From Adiantum capillus-veneris (Eukaryota; Streptophyta; Polypodiopsida; Polypodiales; Pteridaceae), in assembly GCA_014529385.2 (NCBI GenBank), contig CM043945.1, positions 97,570,612 to 97,628,611 of the forward strand: a stretch of 58,000 nucleotides of DNA. Reading direction: 5' to 3'. The notes under the pieces were generated by a model that worked only from the letters and a program-made list of their open reading frames with translations, made no database searches and was not told the origin of the DNA. Each line of letters opens with the position of its first letter. The stretch's first letter is position 1. Shown here in pieces: positions 11,232-25,951 of this stretch. Position numbers and translations under genes: made by a program.

Positions 11232-11528
11232 TCAGTCCCACTGAAAAAAGAAAACTTCGATGGTTCGAAGTGTTTCTACCCATTTGAGTCCCTTCAAATT
11301 TAGTGCATATCCTTCTATCTGTCCCACATCAATCAGGAAAATTCCGCCAAACGGTGACCAACTGATTCCCCATGTAGGAGGGGAAAACATTTCGTCTAAT
11401 AATTGCATGATGCTCTTGCAAAATAAGAATTTACTGGAGTTGCAAGCAGCCTCGAGCGTGATTTTGAAGATCATAAACTTCCGGTAAGCCTGGCGGACAT
11501 TTTCTTGTATTGATAGGGAAATTCTCAT
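11232..11528 (-). CDS. Unrecognised 98-aa frame just downstream of a primer site
   Basis: The ATG at 11528 (minus) lies about 90 bases downstream of an initiator-Met type primer site (11620-11631), the position expected for gag or a first ORF of a minus-strand LTR element. The peptide has 'TLEAACNSSKFLFCKSIM', then 'SPPTWGISWSPFGGIFLIDV' and ends in a stop after 'EVFFFQWD', after which the same frame stays open for some tens of codons. I recognise no family. It may be a decayed gag of a non-autonomous element. Confidence 0.3.
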   Translation of the reverse strand: MRISLSIQENVRQAYRKFMIFKITLEAACNSSKFLFCKSIMQLLDEMFSPPTWGISWSPFGGIFLIDVGQIEGYALNLKGLKWVETLRTIEVFFFQWD

Positions 11529-11619
11529 CTCAAAATATACTATAATTAAAAATACAAAATAACTTATTGTGCCTATTTTGTCAACTTTTCATCCTACGGT
11601 CAGGACCTTGTTAAACCAT

Positions 11620-11631
11620 GCTCTGATACCA
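11620..11631 (-). other. Primer-binding site of an unclassified minus-strand LTR element
   Basis: The plus strand reads GCTCTGATACCA, an exact complement of TGGTATCAGAGC. TGTGAGATCT follows two bases later and would be the LTR terminus. Sequence from 11634 to roughly 12100 is likely LTR, but I could not fix its outer end. Confidence 0.7.
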
Positions 11632-11633
11632 CC

Positions 11634-12727
11634 TGTGAGATCTCCAAACCCGCCGACACCACGGGATGGGATTCTTGACCGTATACAAGATGTAACTCTC
11701 TAGGCCTAGTAAAATCTAAGTCTCTAAACAAGAAGAATCCAGTGAATATACCTTTACCATTAATAATGGTTTAGGTTTATAGCCCTAGAAGGAGACCTAG
11801 TCCTGTCTCGCAGTGGAAACGGGACAACTTGTTGAATTAAAAAAATCTATTCCAGCCCTATAACTTCCATCATTCGGATTAAGGTTTCCTTAGCCAACGC
11901 TTTTTTCCCCCTAACATATGTGAGGGCACAGCCGTTGGTGGACTCCTCTTCCAAGTGGAGAAGTTTCTAGATTCTTTCAATGTGCGGGATGGATAGTTAC
12001 CTGACTAATCAGATCCACCCGTCCATGATTGACAACCTTAGTCAATCCCCACATACCACCCCACACTCACACATGTTGCTTTGTTATTTCATTACTACCA
12101 CATTCTTGTCACAATTTAAATAATGATTTCTTTTATCCTTCATAAAGAAGAACCTCATCGCTACCTCCTTCGCTAGTGTAAGTCCTACGTCCCTTGCAAT
12201 AGCGGCAATGTTGACGGCAAGCCACCGCGATCCGATAGAGTAGCCTAGCAAGAACTCAAACCATCATAAATATGTCAATCTGAGGACATAGCTGACCTGA
12301 CTAGTGCATGGAAACGTCAAATGCAATGTCCTAGTGACAATTCATTGAGGAGCAAGTTTTAACTCATAAGCTAGGAAGCAACTAATGGGAAAATGCCTAA
12401 GTCTCCTATGCGGTCTTTCTCTTGGTCTAATGGTCATTATGGTGTCAAATGAGCTCCAAATGATAGGAAACTTGAGATTGGGGATCTCTAGGCTATAGAC
12501 AATAGGTTCCAAACAACCAAACCTGCAAAAGACACCGTTGTGTAGGTGAGAAACCATGACCATTGCCACCTCTTACCTTCACCAAAAATGATGAATGAGG
12601 GGTCGTTTGGATTCTTCTAGGGCCTATTTACCTTTTTCCATTTTTAGTTTCACTTGAAACACCATTAAAAATTCACAATGAGCAAATAAACACATGAGGC
12701 TACCAAGAGCTAAGAACGCTCATTGCG

Positions 12728-12758
<31 letters not shown>

Positions 12759-14320
12759 AACACAATACAAAGACATGTACAAGATGCTAAGAGTGAGATG
12801 AAGCAACACAAGGAGTTTCATTAGCAATGCTCACCAATACAAAGAATAGTGAATGCGCTAGTGTAGGCGTGCTCTTCACCACGTAAGCTCAATAGTTATT
12901 GATGCTCAATAATCACAAACTTTTGGCTTATATACCGAGGATAAAAATTGGGTATTGTCTTGAAAGAGATAATTATTACAAAATGTGGTGGACTAGGCTA
13001 ACTAGCCTCCCAGTAATTACAAATCTATTCCAATAAGATCATATTTGCCTAGGTTTATGAATTACAATTCCGGCTTAGGCAAAAGTAAATAACTAAGTGG
13101 ATGACTTTTGGTTGACCCGTCGAATTTGGTGTTGATTCCTTGAGCTGGTCCTTTCCTTCAACAAGCAGGTCGATTCCTTGAGTTGTAATTCTATCATGAT
13201 ATGTGTAAAGGCCCATGTGAGTCGGCCACTAGCCATTTAGAAAGCCCTATATACAAAGGTCAATAACTTTAATGTAAAAGAGGCTTATCTTTTGAAAGGA
13301 AGAAGCTCCCCTGTACGTACGCTCAAGCGACCAAGGAGCTCCAATTCGTAATCAACATAACTAATGATTGGGTAATCATTTTTTCATTTATAAAAAGTGC
13401 ATCGTGTTCCTCTTCTCTTGCTCTTCCAATTCAATATAAGCATTGCAAATTCCATTGTGGTTTGCGACTACGTGTTTGCAAGCTTGATTTTCAAATTTGA
13501 GTGCTTAAATCATTTTTTTTTAACGTTTGACCATAGGATATTTTTATAAGACCTTAGGGTGATGCGTTTGGGTTGTTTGTTATAGTTTCTATGACTTGGA
13601 CCATGACATATATGTGTACCTGGTCAAAATGCGATCAGACTTTGTAGACTTGTCCCTGTAGGCCTAGTGAAGCTTTCCTTAAAGTTTCGTGACAATTTGA
13701 GTCCATTTAGTCATCAAAACGGCATGGTGACCTAGAGTGGTGAGAAAGAACATATGCAACTTTTTTTATCATTGAGTGGTGATTTGCCTGTTGAGTTGAT
13801 GGATTTGTTTGTTAGGTTCACTTCTTGAGGACTGACAACGTCAAAGAATCCTTATGCCCCATCCGAGTCACCTTCCTCAATTCTCGAGAGGTGAAGAGAG
13901 TTGTGAGTGAGATAGCCAAAAGAACTTCAATTTTCAATTTTCTTGTTACTTTTAGAGTGTTGTACCGTTTTTTATTACGACTTTTGTTTTCATTATCTTG
14001 TTCATTTTTGTTCCTAGTTTCTTTCTAACACATAGGAGTAGAGTAATTAAAAACCAACACCATCAAATCAGGCTAAAAAGATCAGGGAAAAAAGGACCGA
14101 AAACCATATTTGGAAAAAAAAAAAGACCATAACTTTGAAATTCTAAAAACTTGATGGTAGAGACCTAAAAGCTCATTCAAAACCAAAAAATTGGTGGCAA
14201 GGGCTCTAGAAAACTCACCAGAAGCAATCTAGAGAAGAATCTCTAGAGGAACATGGATTGTGATTCATGTACCTCATAGGCCATTTTTATATAAAAGTTG
14301 TCAGTGACACTTTGTATCAA
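11634..14320. other. Gene-poor remnants; (AC)n microsatellite at about 12728-12760
   Basis: No recognisable coding region. It probably starts with LTR sequence of the element whose primer site is at 11620. 12728-12760 is an (AC)n tract. 13172-13303 is a copy of a repeat also present at 30297-30420. The rest is AT-rich filler I cannot assign. Confidence 0.45.
13172..13303 (+). repeat. Roughly 130-bp dispersed repeat, copy 1
   Basis: Runs from 'tcgattccttgag' to 'gaggcttatct' and matches 30297-30420 with few changes, the main one an indel around 'ccctatatacaaagg'. It is noncoding. The second copy sits exactly where alpha's pol region is missing. Confidence 0.8.
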
Positions 14321-14568
14321 TAGGACACTGCTATTAGAAAGTTTGTTTGTAAGAAACTTTCAAAAATCGCATCAAAATTGGCTGATAGGACAAAAACAAC
14401 AAATTGCGCGCTGATGCATCTACGAGCTAGTTGTTGCCGTAAGTATATCTAACGATGTCCATTTTTTGCCTGCAAGTAGTCATTAGAATTGTGGAGATAT
14501 AAGCTACACATAGGTGCTCATAGATTTCAATTTCGGGCACTTCCAAAATCCGACTCTATTTTCATACG
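14321..14568 (+). repeat. Diverged alpha-family LTR, upstream part (interrupted by Copia-B)
   Basis: Blocks such as 'catctacgagctagttgttg' and 'aagctacacataggtgctca' line up in order with LTR-B ('ttctacgagcttcattggttg', 'gaactacacattaggcactt') at clearly lower identity than LTR-A shows. The match continues beyond Copia-B at 26544-26891. The upstream start of this LTR was not found. Confidence 0.5.
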
Positions 14569-14573
14569 CATTG

Positions 14574-14810
14574 TCTTAGGAAATATGACATACCCAAATA
14601 GATATTTGAGTAGATTACTTAATGGAGCGAGATATATTTCACACACAAGAGATTATAGATAGAGAGAGAGAGAGAGAGAGTAAACACGATATACGTGGTT
14701 CACCCAATGTGGGCTACATCCATAGGAAAGCAGATTACTTAATGGAGCGAGATATATTTGAGTAGATTACTTAATGGAGCGAGATATATTTCACACACAA
14801 GAGATTATAG

Positions 14811-14863
<53 letters not shown>

Positions 14864-15422
14864 CACGATATATGTGGTTCACCCAATGTGGGCTACGTCC
14901 ACGGGAAAGTAGCCACTCAATGGCTTTAGTACTTCAAAACAAGAAGTAGTTTACAAAGGGATTATACCCTTAATAGAGCTCCCACCTTGATTCACTCTCA
15001 CCACCTCACACTCACCCTTTCTCATGAGAGGCAACCATGTGTAGTCAGCCTTGTGTAGATAAGTCCAAATCGGACCCTCCAATCCGCCCATGTGTGGCCG
15101 CCCTTGAGAAGACAAGTCCGCTTTTGAATTCGGCCACCGGCCATTCGCCATTGACTTTCGACCATCGGCCATTGACTACCAGCCAACCTGCCAACCGATC
15201 GGTCATTTTCCGACCACTTTTCCGCTGCCGTCCGGCCATAATATTCCGGTGAAAAGGAATATTCCGGACGTGAAAATTGGCCGAGATTGGCTGTGAAAAT
15301 TTTGGTTTCCAGCGAGTGATTTTTCTTCATGCACGATGGCTTCTCCTCATAATGGGGGCCTTACAAATGTGCATTTTTACCACAGAAAATTACAAGGGGT
15401 AAATCAGACTCCATACTTAACA
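14574..15422 (-). repeat. Copia-B 3' LTR
   Basis: 849 bp; the plus strand starts TCTTAGGAAATA (one base from the family TGTTAGG) and ends CTTAACA. It differs from its partner at 25832-26538 by an approximately 152-bp internal duplication containing the (GA)n tract (copies near 14609 and 14761) and by loss of roughly 70 bp around 15013 that includes the TATA box. Confidence 0.92.
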
Positions 15423-15433
15423 ATCTCCCACTT
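15423..15433 (-). other. Copia-B polypurine tract
   Basis: ATCTCCCACTT on the plus strand, i.e. AAGTGGGAGAT on the coding strand directly before the 3' LTR, identical to Copia-D's tract at 49422-49432. Confidence 0.85.
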
Positions 15434-15478
15434 GGAGACTGATCTCCAAACCAAACCTATGACTACTTTCCATCCTAG

Positions 15479-16606
15479 CTTCTTATCCTTGAATGCCAAT
15501 TGAAGATGAGCAAAAGCTCAACTTCTCCTTGTTGACCACCTTTGTAAACATGTCTGTAGGATTTTCACTTGTATGCACCTTTCCTAGCTTTAGTTGTCCC
15601 TCTTCCAAAAGAGTGCGTATGAAGTGATATCTCACCTCAATGTGCTTTGTCCTTGAGTGAAATGTTGAGTTCTTTGCAAGATGGATAGCGTTTTGGCTAT
15701 CACTAAGCAAGACACAATTGTCTTGTTTGAATCCAAGCTCTTCTAAGAATTTGTGAAACCACAGAATTTCTTTGCTTGCCTCCATCATTGCTATATACTC
15801 TGCTTCCGTGGTAGAAAGTGAGACCACTTTTCTGCAGCTTTGAAGCCCAGCTTACTGTTGTGCCTCCAACCATGAAGACATAGCCAGTAGTGCTCCTTCG
15901 AGTATCTTTGTCACCTGCTATATCTGCATCAGCATACCCTTCTAGAAAAATATTTGTTCCTCCAAAATACAAAGCATTTGTTGTTGTCCTTTTAGATACC
16001 TAAGTATCCACTTCACAGGTTGTCATTGTTCTTTACCTGGGTTGTCCATGAACCTACTCACAACTCCCAATGCATGTGCAATATCTGGCCTTGTCCATAC
16101 CATAGCATACATTAGAGAATCTATCACTGCAGCATATGGAACTTTAGACATATAGGCTATCTCCTCTTGTGTCTTTGGCCACATATCCTTCGTTAGTTTA
16201 AAGTGACCATCCAAAGGTGTAGAAATTGGTTTTGCATTTTTCATTGCAAACCTTTGTAGTACCTTCTTGATGTAATCCTCTTGAGATAGCTTTATTGTCT
16301 TCTTCGTTCTGTCCATTGATATTTTCATACCAAGTATCCTCTTCGCAGCACCTAAATCTTTCATTGAAAAAGATTTAGACAACTCCTCTTTTAGGTCTTT
16401 GATTCCTTCATGTTAGCACTTGCAATCAGCATGTCATCAACATACAACATTAGGATGATGAACTTCCCATCTCTCAAATTCTTTGTGTAGACGCAATGAT
16501 TTGAGTTGCATCTTCTGAATCCATGATCTAACATCATCGATCGAGCTTCAAGTACCATTGTCTTTATGCTTGCTTTAAGCCATACAAGCTTTTCTTTAAT
16601 CTGCAA
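15479..16606 (-). pseudogene. Copia-B RNase H and C-terminal reverse transcriptase
   Basis: 16391-16606 contains RT palm motif 'FIILMLYVDDMLIASANM' with both catalytic aspartates intact. 16023-16382 follows ('KDLGAAKRILGMKIS', 'YAMVWTRPDIAHALGVVSRF'). 15703-15972 and 15483-15827 are RNase H ('FLEGYADADIAGDKDTRRST', 'SLSTTEAEYIAMMEAS', 'LLSDSQNAIHLAKN', ending 'SSIGIQG'). The frame breaks between 16382 and 16391, between 15972 and 16023, and within 15703-15827. Copia-D has this region in one frame (48422-49372). Confidence 0.92.
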
Positions 16607-17586
16607 ACCATTTTCTCCTTACCTTTTACTTCATACCCCTTTGGTTGAAGCATGTAAATTTCCTCCTCTAATTCACCATGAGGGAATGCCGTATTTACAT
16701 TCATTTGCTCAAGATTTAGATCATGAGCAGCCACAAGGCTTAATACAAGCCTAATTGAGTTCATTTTTACAACAGGAGAAAATATTTCATTGAAGTCGAT
16801 ACCTTTCTTTTGAGAAAATCCTTTTACCACAAGCCTAGACTTGTACCTTTTCTTCCCACCTTCTTCTTCCTTTAGCTTGTACACCCATTTGTTTTGAAGT
16901 GCCCACTTACCTTTAGGCAAATCAACCAACTCCCATGTTTGGTTGCAATGTAGTGAGTCCATCTCCACTTGCATGCTCTTCGTCCATTCTTCTTTGGATT
17001 TGTGTTGCATAGCTTCTTCATATGATTCCGGCTCTTTAGAATCTGAGATCAAGAGATGGTTGAAGGAAGGAACAAACCTTTTTGGGGGTCTACTTGCTCT
17101 TGTAGATCTTCGGAGAGTAGGGTGAGGATCCTCATTTGGTTGACTTTGTTGCACATTGTCACCGTTTTCAGTCCTTGAGTCTTCACCGTCCTCAAGCTCC
17201 ATGTACTCATCACCTGTTTCTTTTGTTTGTTTTCTTTCCAAGTAATCTTTGTACATATTTTTTTTGTTAAAAATTACATCCCTACTCCTTAAGATTTTAC
17301 CATCTTCAAGATTCCATATGCGATACCCAAAGTCACCTTCTCCATAGCCAATGAAGAAACACTTTTTGGACTTTGCATCTAGCTTTGATCTTAGGCTTCT
17401 ATCTATGTGCATGAAATCCTCACACCCAAACACTTTGAGAAATGCATAATTCATCGGTTTACCTGTCCATGCCTCTTCTGGAACTCCCCCATCCAATGTC
17501 ATTGATGGTGACCAGTTGATTAAGTACACAGACGTACTTACAGCTTCCACCCAAAGCTCAAGGGGTAGGCCTGCATGTAGCCGCAT
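16564..17586 (-). pseudogene. Copia-B integrase C-terminal region and N-terminal reverse transcriptase
   Basis: A 340-codon open stretch beginning 'MRLHAGLPLELWVEAVSTSV' through 'CFFIGYGEGDFGYRIWNLED', the acidic linker, 'SRPPKRFVPSFNHLLIS', then RT: 'LQNKWVYKLKEEEGGKKRYK', 'SRLVVKGFSQKKGIDFNEIF', 'LEQMNVNTAFPHGELEEEIY' and 'KKSLYGLKQA'. It is the longest intact piece of Copia-B. It is separated from the upstream integrase core by a stop at 17587 and from the RT palm by a frameshift near 16570-16606. Confidence 0.93.
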
Positions 17587-17589
17587 GCT

Positions 17590-18320
17590 TCATGCTGGCT
17601 CCATGATTGTCTTGTTTATCCTTTCTGAAATCCTATTGCTAGCACAAAAGCTTTCGAAAGCTTGGCTCCAATATTCGCCTCCATTGTCGGATCCGAGGGA
17701 TTTAACCTTGGTACCTGTTTCATTCTTCACAAAGGCTTTCCACCTTTGAAATATGAAAAATACATCGGACTTATTCTTCATGACATAAACCCATGTTTTT
17801 CTAGTCGCATCATCTATGAATGTTACATAGTACAATGAGCTACCAAGTGATGGTGTACTTACAGGACCCCAAACATCAAAATGAACCAACTCTTTTTTAT
17901 TTTTTCTTTCATGTCTTGATTTTTGAAATTTTACCCTATTTTGTTTACCATAAACACAATCTTCACAAAACTCTAAGTCCACTTCTTTCAAACATGGTAG
18001 AATCTTCTTTGTTTGAAGGATTTGCATTCCTTTGGCACTCATATGCCCAAGCCGGTAGTGCCACACCGCACTGTCAACTTCTGTAGTTGCTGCACAAGAT
18101 GAAGGTTGTGTGCTAGCAGTACATAAGTAAAGTGTACCGAACTTTTCTCCCTTGGCAACCACCAAAGATCCCTTTGAGATCTTCCACCGTTTGTTTCCGA
18201 ATGCAATGTTGTGACCTTCATCATCCAACTGTCCTGTAGAGATCAAATTTTTGCGAAGAGAAGGAACATGCCTAACATCTTTAAGCTTCCATTCATTTCC
18301 GTTAGCAGTTTTTATAGAAA
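17590..18320 (-). pseudogene. Copia-B GAG-pre-integrase and integrase core
   Basis: Reads 'KTANGNEWKLKDVRHVPSLR' (end of protease region), 'VWHYRLGHMSAKGMQILQTK', 'CEDCVYGKQNRVKF' (HHCC), the core with 'FDVWGPVSTPSLGSSLYYVT' and 'KSLGSDNGGEYWSQAF', then 'CASNRISERINKTIM'. Compared with Copia-D about 14 residues before the catalytic glutamate ('WRQRTTPRTPQQNG') are deleted in frame, although the glutamate of 'SERIN' remains. The N-terminal side is interrupted at 18321-18326 by LARD-1 and continues at 24765. Confidence 0.93.
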
Positions 18321-18325
18321 GTGTA

Positions 18326-18480
18326 TGAAAGGGCAAGGGAACTGAACATGCTCATCACCACCCAGTGATGCCCTATATAGGCCCTTGGCCTTCTAAATAT
18401 AGGGACCCCCTTGACTGCATGTTCGTCCTGGCCCGTGGCCCTGGCCCATGGCCATGACTGATCCTACCATTTTCCTGACA
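18326..18480 (-). repeat. LARD-1 3' LTR
   Basis: 155 bp, TGAAAGGGCAAGG to TTTCCTGACA on the plus strand. It differs from 24623-24764 by a handful of substitutions and a 13-bp indel in the 'ggcccgtggccctggccc' stretch. Contains 'cctatatagggc' and 'ctaaatatag', possible TATA elements. Confidence 0.92.
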
Positions 18481-18924
18481 TTACTCCCCCCTTGGAGAAG
18501 TGTTTTCATCTGCAAAAACACAAGTGATGTATCTTCATAAGAACACTAATGTTTTCCACCGTAACATCCCTCATGGATCCAATGATTCATTTGAGCAGAA
18601 CCCGGTTCAGTAGGAGGTTCAATGAAACCAAGAGTAACATCTTGATTTTCTACATTGTTGTCCATTTGTAACCATCTGATGGTACCGGTTCCTATCCAAA
18701 CATAGTGTGTAGACTCCATTTAGAATGCTCATGAGCATGGTAAACGAGTTTATCACAACAAAGATGTACAAAAAAAAATACCTCTTGTCACTTTCCATGA
18801 AAGTAACTTGCTAACATAACTCATCATCCAAGTTTAAGTCCTTGACTTGTTCCCAATTTTCATCATCAGTAAACAACCCCACCCTAATGAGTGTTCAAGG
18901 TTGAGACCCTGAGTTATACATGAA

Positions 18925-20015
18925 GAGACTACACCTAGTCGCAAACATGATTTAACTTATAGTAAGCAAACTCTAAGTAGAGCAATAAATTCTTACTAAT
19001 TGGATCTCTTGGTGCTAACGTACGCACTTTGCATATCCTTCAGCACCATATTACACTTTGTAATTTGTCTATCCCCTTGGATAACTGACAGTACCGAGGT
19101 GTGTTCCCTCACGGTTTATAGACAGTCGTCCCAAATGACTAGTAAATGGGAATCACAATATCGTGTAACATTGTTGAGGAATCAACAATGTCCATAATAA
19201 CCATCATGGTTAACTTGAGAAATCCACAAACACCCAAACCGAGCCATGACCTCTATTGGGGATTAGTAGACCCAAAATTAATCTTATAGAGATACTGCAC
19301 ATAGAGTGCAAAATGCTTCATAAGCAACAATCTTGAGGAATATGCATGTCGTTCCAAATCAGCCTTTGCTAAACACTAGGGTCCATAACACCTAGTGTTC
19401 GTGCATTTAGCAAAAAACAGATCCAAACCTATATATCCATGGTGATCCTTGTCAATACTTATGGCCAAGAGACTACACCTAGTCGCAAACATGCTTTAAC
19501 TAATTATAGTAAGCAAACTCTAAGTAGAGCAATAAATCCTTACTAATTGGATCGCTTGGTGCTAACGTGCGCACTTTGAATATCCTTCAGCACCAGATTA
19601 CACTTTGTAATCTGCCTATCCCCTTAGATAATTGACAGTACTGAGGTGTGTTCCCTCACGGTTTACAGACAGTTGTCCCAAATGACTGGTAAATGGGAAT
19701 CAGAATATCTTGTAACATTGTTGAGGACTCAACAATGTCCAAAATAACCATCATGGTTAACTTGAGAAATCTACAAACACCCAAACTGAGCCATGACCTC
19801 TATTGGGGATTAGTAGACCCAAAAGTAATCTTATAGAGATACTACACATAGAGTGCAAAACGCTTCATAAGAAACAATCTTGAGGAATATGCATGCCGTT
19901 CCAAATTAGCCTTTGCTAAACACTAGGGTCCATAACACCTAGTGTGCATGCATTTAGCAAAAAACAGATCCAAACCTGTATATCCATGGTGATCCTTGTC
20001 AATACTTATGGCCAA
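18925..20015. repeat. Tandem duplication of a roughly 545-bp unit inside LARD-1
   Basis: Copy 1 is 18925-19468 and copy 2 is 19469-20015. Both start 'gagactacacctagtcgcaa' and end 'caatacttatggcca', with scattered differences by eye. The junction is seamless, indicating unequal exchange or replication slippage within the element. LARD-2 shows one copy of the corresponding region (about 53700-54270). Confidence 0.9.
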
Positions 20016-20318
20016 TGTGATGCGCCTAGTACACATTAAAAAGGAATGTAAATTGTTCTAAAAAGAAACTAAATACTTTTAGTTGCAATCTTTTGCAAGC
20101 CTTGCTGAAACTTCTGAACCATAATAGAAGGTGAAACAGTGATCACTTCTAGGTACAAACACTGAACCTTTTTCATTTGTTATATGTATAAACAACCATC
20201 TGTAATGTTGTTTAGCAGTACTTGTACCTTAACAAGTCATTCTAAGTATCCGACAATTTTTGGCCACGAAATTGCTCCTGATACGTCGTGCTAAAAATGG
20301 TCTAGAAAAAAGATGTGA

Positions 20319-20770
20319 CATTAGGCAAAATTTGGACTCACAAGGGGCCCTTTAAGGAGTTTGACTTTACCTCTCTCTACCAAAACGAGCGCATGGATAA
20401 ATTTTTGCAAACAAACTCCAAAGTTGGCGGAGGTTTGACAGTTAGAATTTCCTCTTCAAGCTCTATCTACTGATATATAGCACGCCATGAGATTCCTCAT
20501 ATTTTAGAAGATTCTTTTTTTGATTCACTTAGATTCCGACAGAGTTGTCACATCATAGGTGAATCAAAAAAAGAATCTTCTAAAATATGAGGAATCTCAT
20601 GGCGTGCTATATATCAGTAGATAGAGCTTGAAGAGGACATTCTAACTGTCAAACCTCTGCCAACTTTGGAGTTTGTTTGAAAAAAAATTATCCAAGTGCC
20701 CGTTTTGGTAGAGAGAGGTAAAGTCAAACTCCTTAAAGGGCCCCTTTGTGAGTCCAAATTTTGCCTAATG
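20319..20770. mobile_element. 452-bp foldback (inverted-repeat) insertion in LARD-1
   Basis: The left arm 20319-20528 and right arm 20559-20770 are near-perfect reverse complements separated by a 30-base loop. The ends read CATTAGGCAAAATTTGG and its complement. No ORF. LARD-2 has the same surrounding sequence without it: 'gatgcga' and 'ccagcac' are contiguous at 54602/54603, whereas here 'gatgtga' and 'ccagcac' flank the foldback. No target duplication is evident, so either it is absent or mutation has hidden it. It could be a MITE-like foldback element or an inverted duplication able to give hairpin RNA. Confidence 0.88.
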
Positions 20771-24533
<3,763 letters not shown>

Positions 24534-24609
24534 AAACCATGCTTAGGCACTCTTTAGAAATCCATCTTCTCCCCGCCATGGCTCCACCTGCTTTCCTCCT
24601 CTACACCTT

Positions 24610-24621
24610 GCTCTGATACCA
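24610..24621 (-). other. LARD-1 primer-binding site
   Basis: GCTCTGATACCA on the plus strand, exact complement of TGGTATCAGAGC, one base from the 5' LTR boundary (24623). Confidence 0.92.
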
Positions 24622-24622
24622 G

Positions 24623-24764
24623 TGAAAGGGCAAGGGAACTGAACATGCTCATCACCACCCAGCCATGCCCTATATAGGCCCTTGGACTTCTAAATATAGG
24701 GACCCCCTTGACTGCATGTCGGCCCTGGCCCATGGCCGTGACTGGTCCTACCATTGTGCTGACA
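24623..24764 (-). repeat. LARD-1 5' LTR
   Basis: 142 bp, TGAAAGGGCAAGG to GTGCTGACA on the plus strand; partner of 18326-18480. Confidence 0.92.
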
Positions 24765-25758
24765 CTGTACCTTTGCCGATAATCTCACAAGCTTCATCAT
24801 CTCCCAAGTATACATACCCAAAATTACCTTTGGTGTAATCTTGGAAATGTTGCTTGTGTGGTGTTGCATGGAATGAAGCCCCAGAATCTACTATCCAAGA
24901 ATTAGACACATTCTCTAATGAGAGAATTAGAGCATCTTGCTCTACTTCACTTGCCACATTGACCTCCGATGTTGGCTTGTTGTCTTGAGACTGTGTCTCC
25001 TTCTTCTTCTTGGACCAGCAATCCTTCTTGACGTGGCCCTTCTTGCCGCAGTTCCAACATTCAAGAACTGACTTTGTGCGTGACTTGCTCCGCCTTGAGC
25101 GATCACGACCCTTTTGGTTTTTGAACCTCTCCTTAAGTCTTCCTCTTGTTTCCACTGATAGTGCAGCACTTGATGATTCTCCTGTGCTTCTCCTTTGTAT
25201 TTCCTCGCTTAGGAGAACACCCACAACATCATCAAACTGAATAGTATTTGTGCCAGAGATAGAATTACTTACAGCCATCACAAGGCTATCCCAACTATCA
25301 GGTAGGGATGATAGTATAAGGAGAGCTCGCACTTCTTCATCGAAATTGATTTTCACCAATCGAAGTTGACTTATGTTTGTGTTAAACTCACTTAGGTGTT
25401 CTGCAATTGAACCATTCTCTGCCATCTTTAGATTGAACAAGCGCTTCATAAGAAATACCTTATTGGATGCCGATGGTTTCTCGTAGAAGTTGTCAAGTGA
25501 CTTCATCAAGTCCTCCGTGGTGTTCATCTCCGAAACATTGAAGGCCACCGTTGACGCCAAGCTTAACTGGATTGTTCCCAGTGCCTTTCGATCAAGGACA
25601 ATCCATGCTTCATCTGCCATTGTTGCGGGCTTCCTTGGAAGACCGCATAGTGGCAAATAGAGGTCCTTCTGGTAGAGATAGTTTTCAATCTGCATCTTTC
25701 AATGTTGGTAGTTTTTGCCATTGAAATTCTCAATCTTGAGCTTCTCTTCCTCCATCAT
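24765..25758 (-). pseudogene. Copia-B gag and aspartic protease
   Basis: Gag starts at 25758 (minus), but the tryptophan codon of 'YQHWKMQ' is TGA, so the frame stops after about 18 codons and reopens at 25695. The following 300 codons are intact: 'MADEAWIVLDRKALGTIQLS', 'VFLMKRLFNLKMAENGS', zinc knuckle CWNCGKKGHVKKDC (about 25015-25056), and protease 'SWIVDSGASFHATPHKQHF' with the DSG active site. Gag packages RNA and protease matures the polyprotein. The protease is cut at 24765 by LARD-1 and continues at 18320. Confidence 0.92.
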
Positions 25759-25817
25759 AACTCCCACTCAATTCAAGGAATCCTTTCCTTGAGATAATTT
25801 AGCTACGAGAAAACCTT

Positions 25818-25829
25818 GCTCTGATACTA
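25818..25829 (-). other. Copia-B primer-binding site
   Basis: GCTCTGATACTA, one mismatch from the complement of TGGTATCAGAGC, two bases from the LTR start at 25832. Confidence 0.85.
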
Positions 25830-25831
25830 GT

Positions 25832-25916
25832 TGTTAGGAAATATGACCTAACTAAATAGATATTTGAGTAGATTACTTAATGGAGCGAGATATATTTCAC
25901 ACACAAGAGATTATAG

Positions 25917-25951
<35 letters not shown>

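Noticed and set aside
11620-11631. Possible tRNA gene fragments at TGGTATCAGAGC sites
   Set aside because: Only 12-15 bases match and each is next to an LTR boundary; these are primer-binding sites.
20319-20770. Tc1/mariner or PIF/Harbinger assignment of the foldback from TA/TTA at its ends
   Set aside because: The empty site at 54602/54603 has no TA or TTA there, so those bases belong to the inverted repeat and no target duplication supports either family.
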